Of a stretch of 30,664 nt of DNA, positions 30,639 to 30,664 are shown piece after piece. This DNA comes from Desulfosporosinus sp. (GTDB lineage Bacteria; Bacillota; Desulfitobacteriia; Desulfitobacteriales; Desulfitobacteriaceae). Position 1 is the first letter of the stretch; the number at the start of each line of letters is the position of its first letter. The position numbers and the translations under genes were made by a program. The DNA is taken from positions 1 through 30,664 of the forward strand of contig DOPM01000040.1 of assembly GCA_003513495.1 (NCBI GenBank). The letters are read 5' to 3'. The notes under the pieces are model-generated. The model did no database searches, was not told the origin of the DNA, and was given only the letters and a program-made list of their open reading frames with translations.

Positions 30639-30664
30639 TTGTATAAAGCACCTAACTTCTCAAT
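30639..30664 (+). CDS. Possible start of a further gene, cut by the window edge
   Basis: CCGGAGGG at 30619-30626 is a strong ribosome binding site. TTG 30639 opens a frame (LYKAPNFS) to the end of the window, 12 bases after it. No terminator separates it from the thioesterase gene. Too little is visible to name a product. Confidence 0.35.

Overview
The window looks like chromosomal DNA of an anaerobic, spore-forming Firmicute of the Desulfosporosinus/Desulfitobacterium (Peptococcaceae) type. This is inferred from moderate-to-low GC, strong GGAGG ribosome binding sites, many TTG and GTG starts, a SpoVB-like sporulation flippase, ferredoxin-linked 2-oxoacid oxidation and oxygen-sensitive CoA-ester chemistry. 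No rRNA, CRISPR array, transposase or phage gene was seen, and every protein gene called is on the + strand.

Left part (1-7300): a tRNA-Gly(TCC) with its own terminator, then independent housekeeping or signalling genes. These are a membrane-anchored alpha/beta hydrolase, a large SBP-PAS-GGDEF-HD-GYP cyclic-di-GMP protein, a SpoVB/MurJ-type flippase, an HD-domain phosphohydrolase and a small DUF1992 protein.

Central operon (7388-14982): korD-korA-korB-korC, an unrecognised HEAT-repeat/HTH-like protein, glmE (glutamate mutase epsilon-type barrel), sucC and sucD. The first six reading frames overlap or abut, which implies translational coupling. It ends at a strong terminator. The core reaction set is 2-oxoacid to acyl-CoA (reduced ferredoxin made) to free acid plus ATP. 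The GlmE homologue has no B12-binding GlmS or GlmL partner here and appears to have lost one active-site tyrosine, so its role and that of the HEAT protein are the least explained part of the window.

Middle (15000-18012): an MFS transporter whose N-terminus is readable only through a non-standard start or a one-base frameshift, an AT-rich truA, and a fumarylacetoacetate-hydrolase-family gene.

Right part (18224-30664): an AcoR-type sigma-54 activator with its own terminator, then a textbook -24/-12 promoter in front of 4-hydroxybutyryl-CoA dehydratase (abfD). Next come a small Cys-rich protein, a two-subunit glutaconate-type CoA-transferase, an SDR, an MFS anion transporter, thiolase, 3-hydroxybutyryl-CoA dehydrogenase, enoyl-CoA hydratase, a nitroreductase-family protein and a thioesterase. 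Together these encode uptake and activation of a 4-hydroxybutyrate-like acid and its conversion through crotonyl-CoA, 3-hydroxybutyryl-CoA and acetoacetyl-CoA to two acetyl-CoA, apparently under sigma-54 control.
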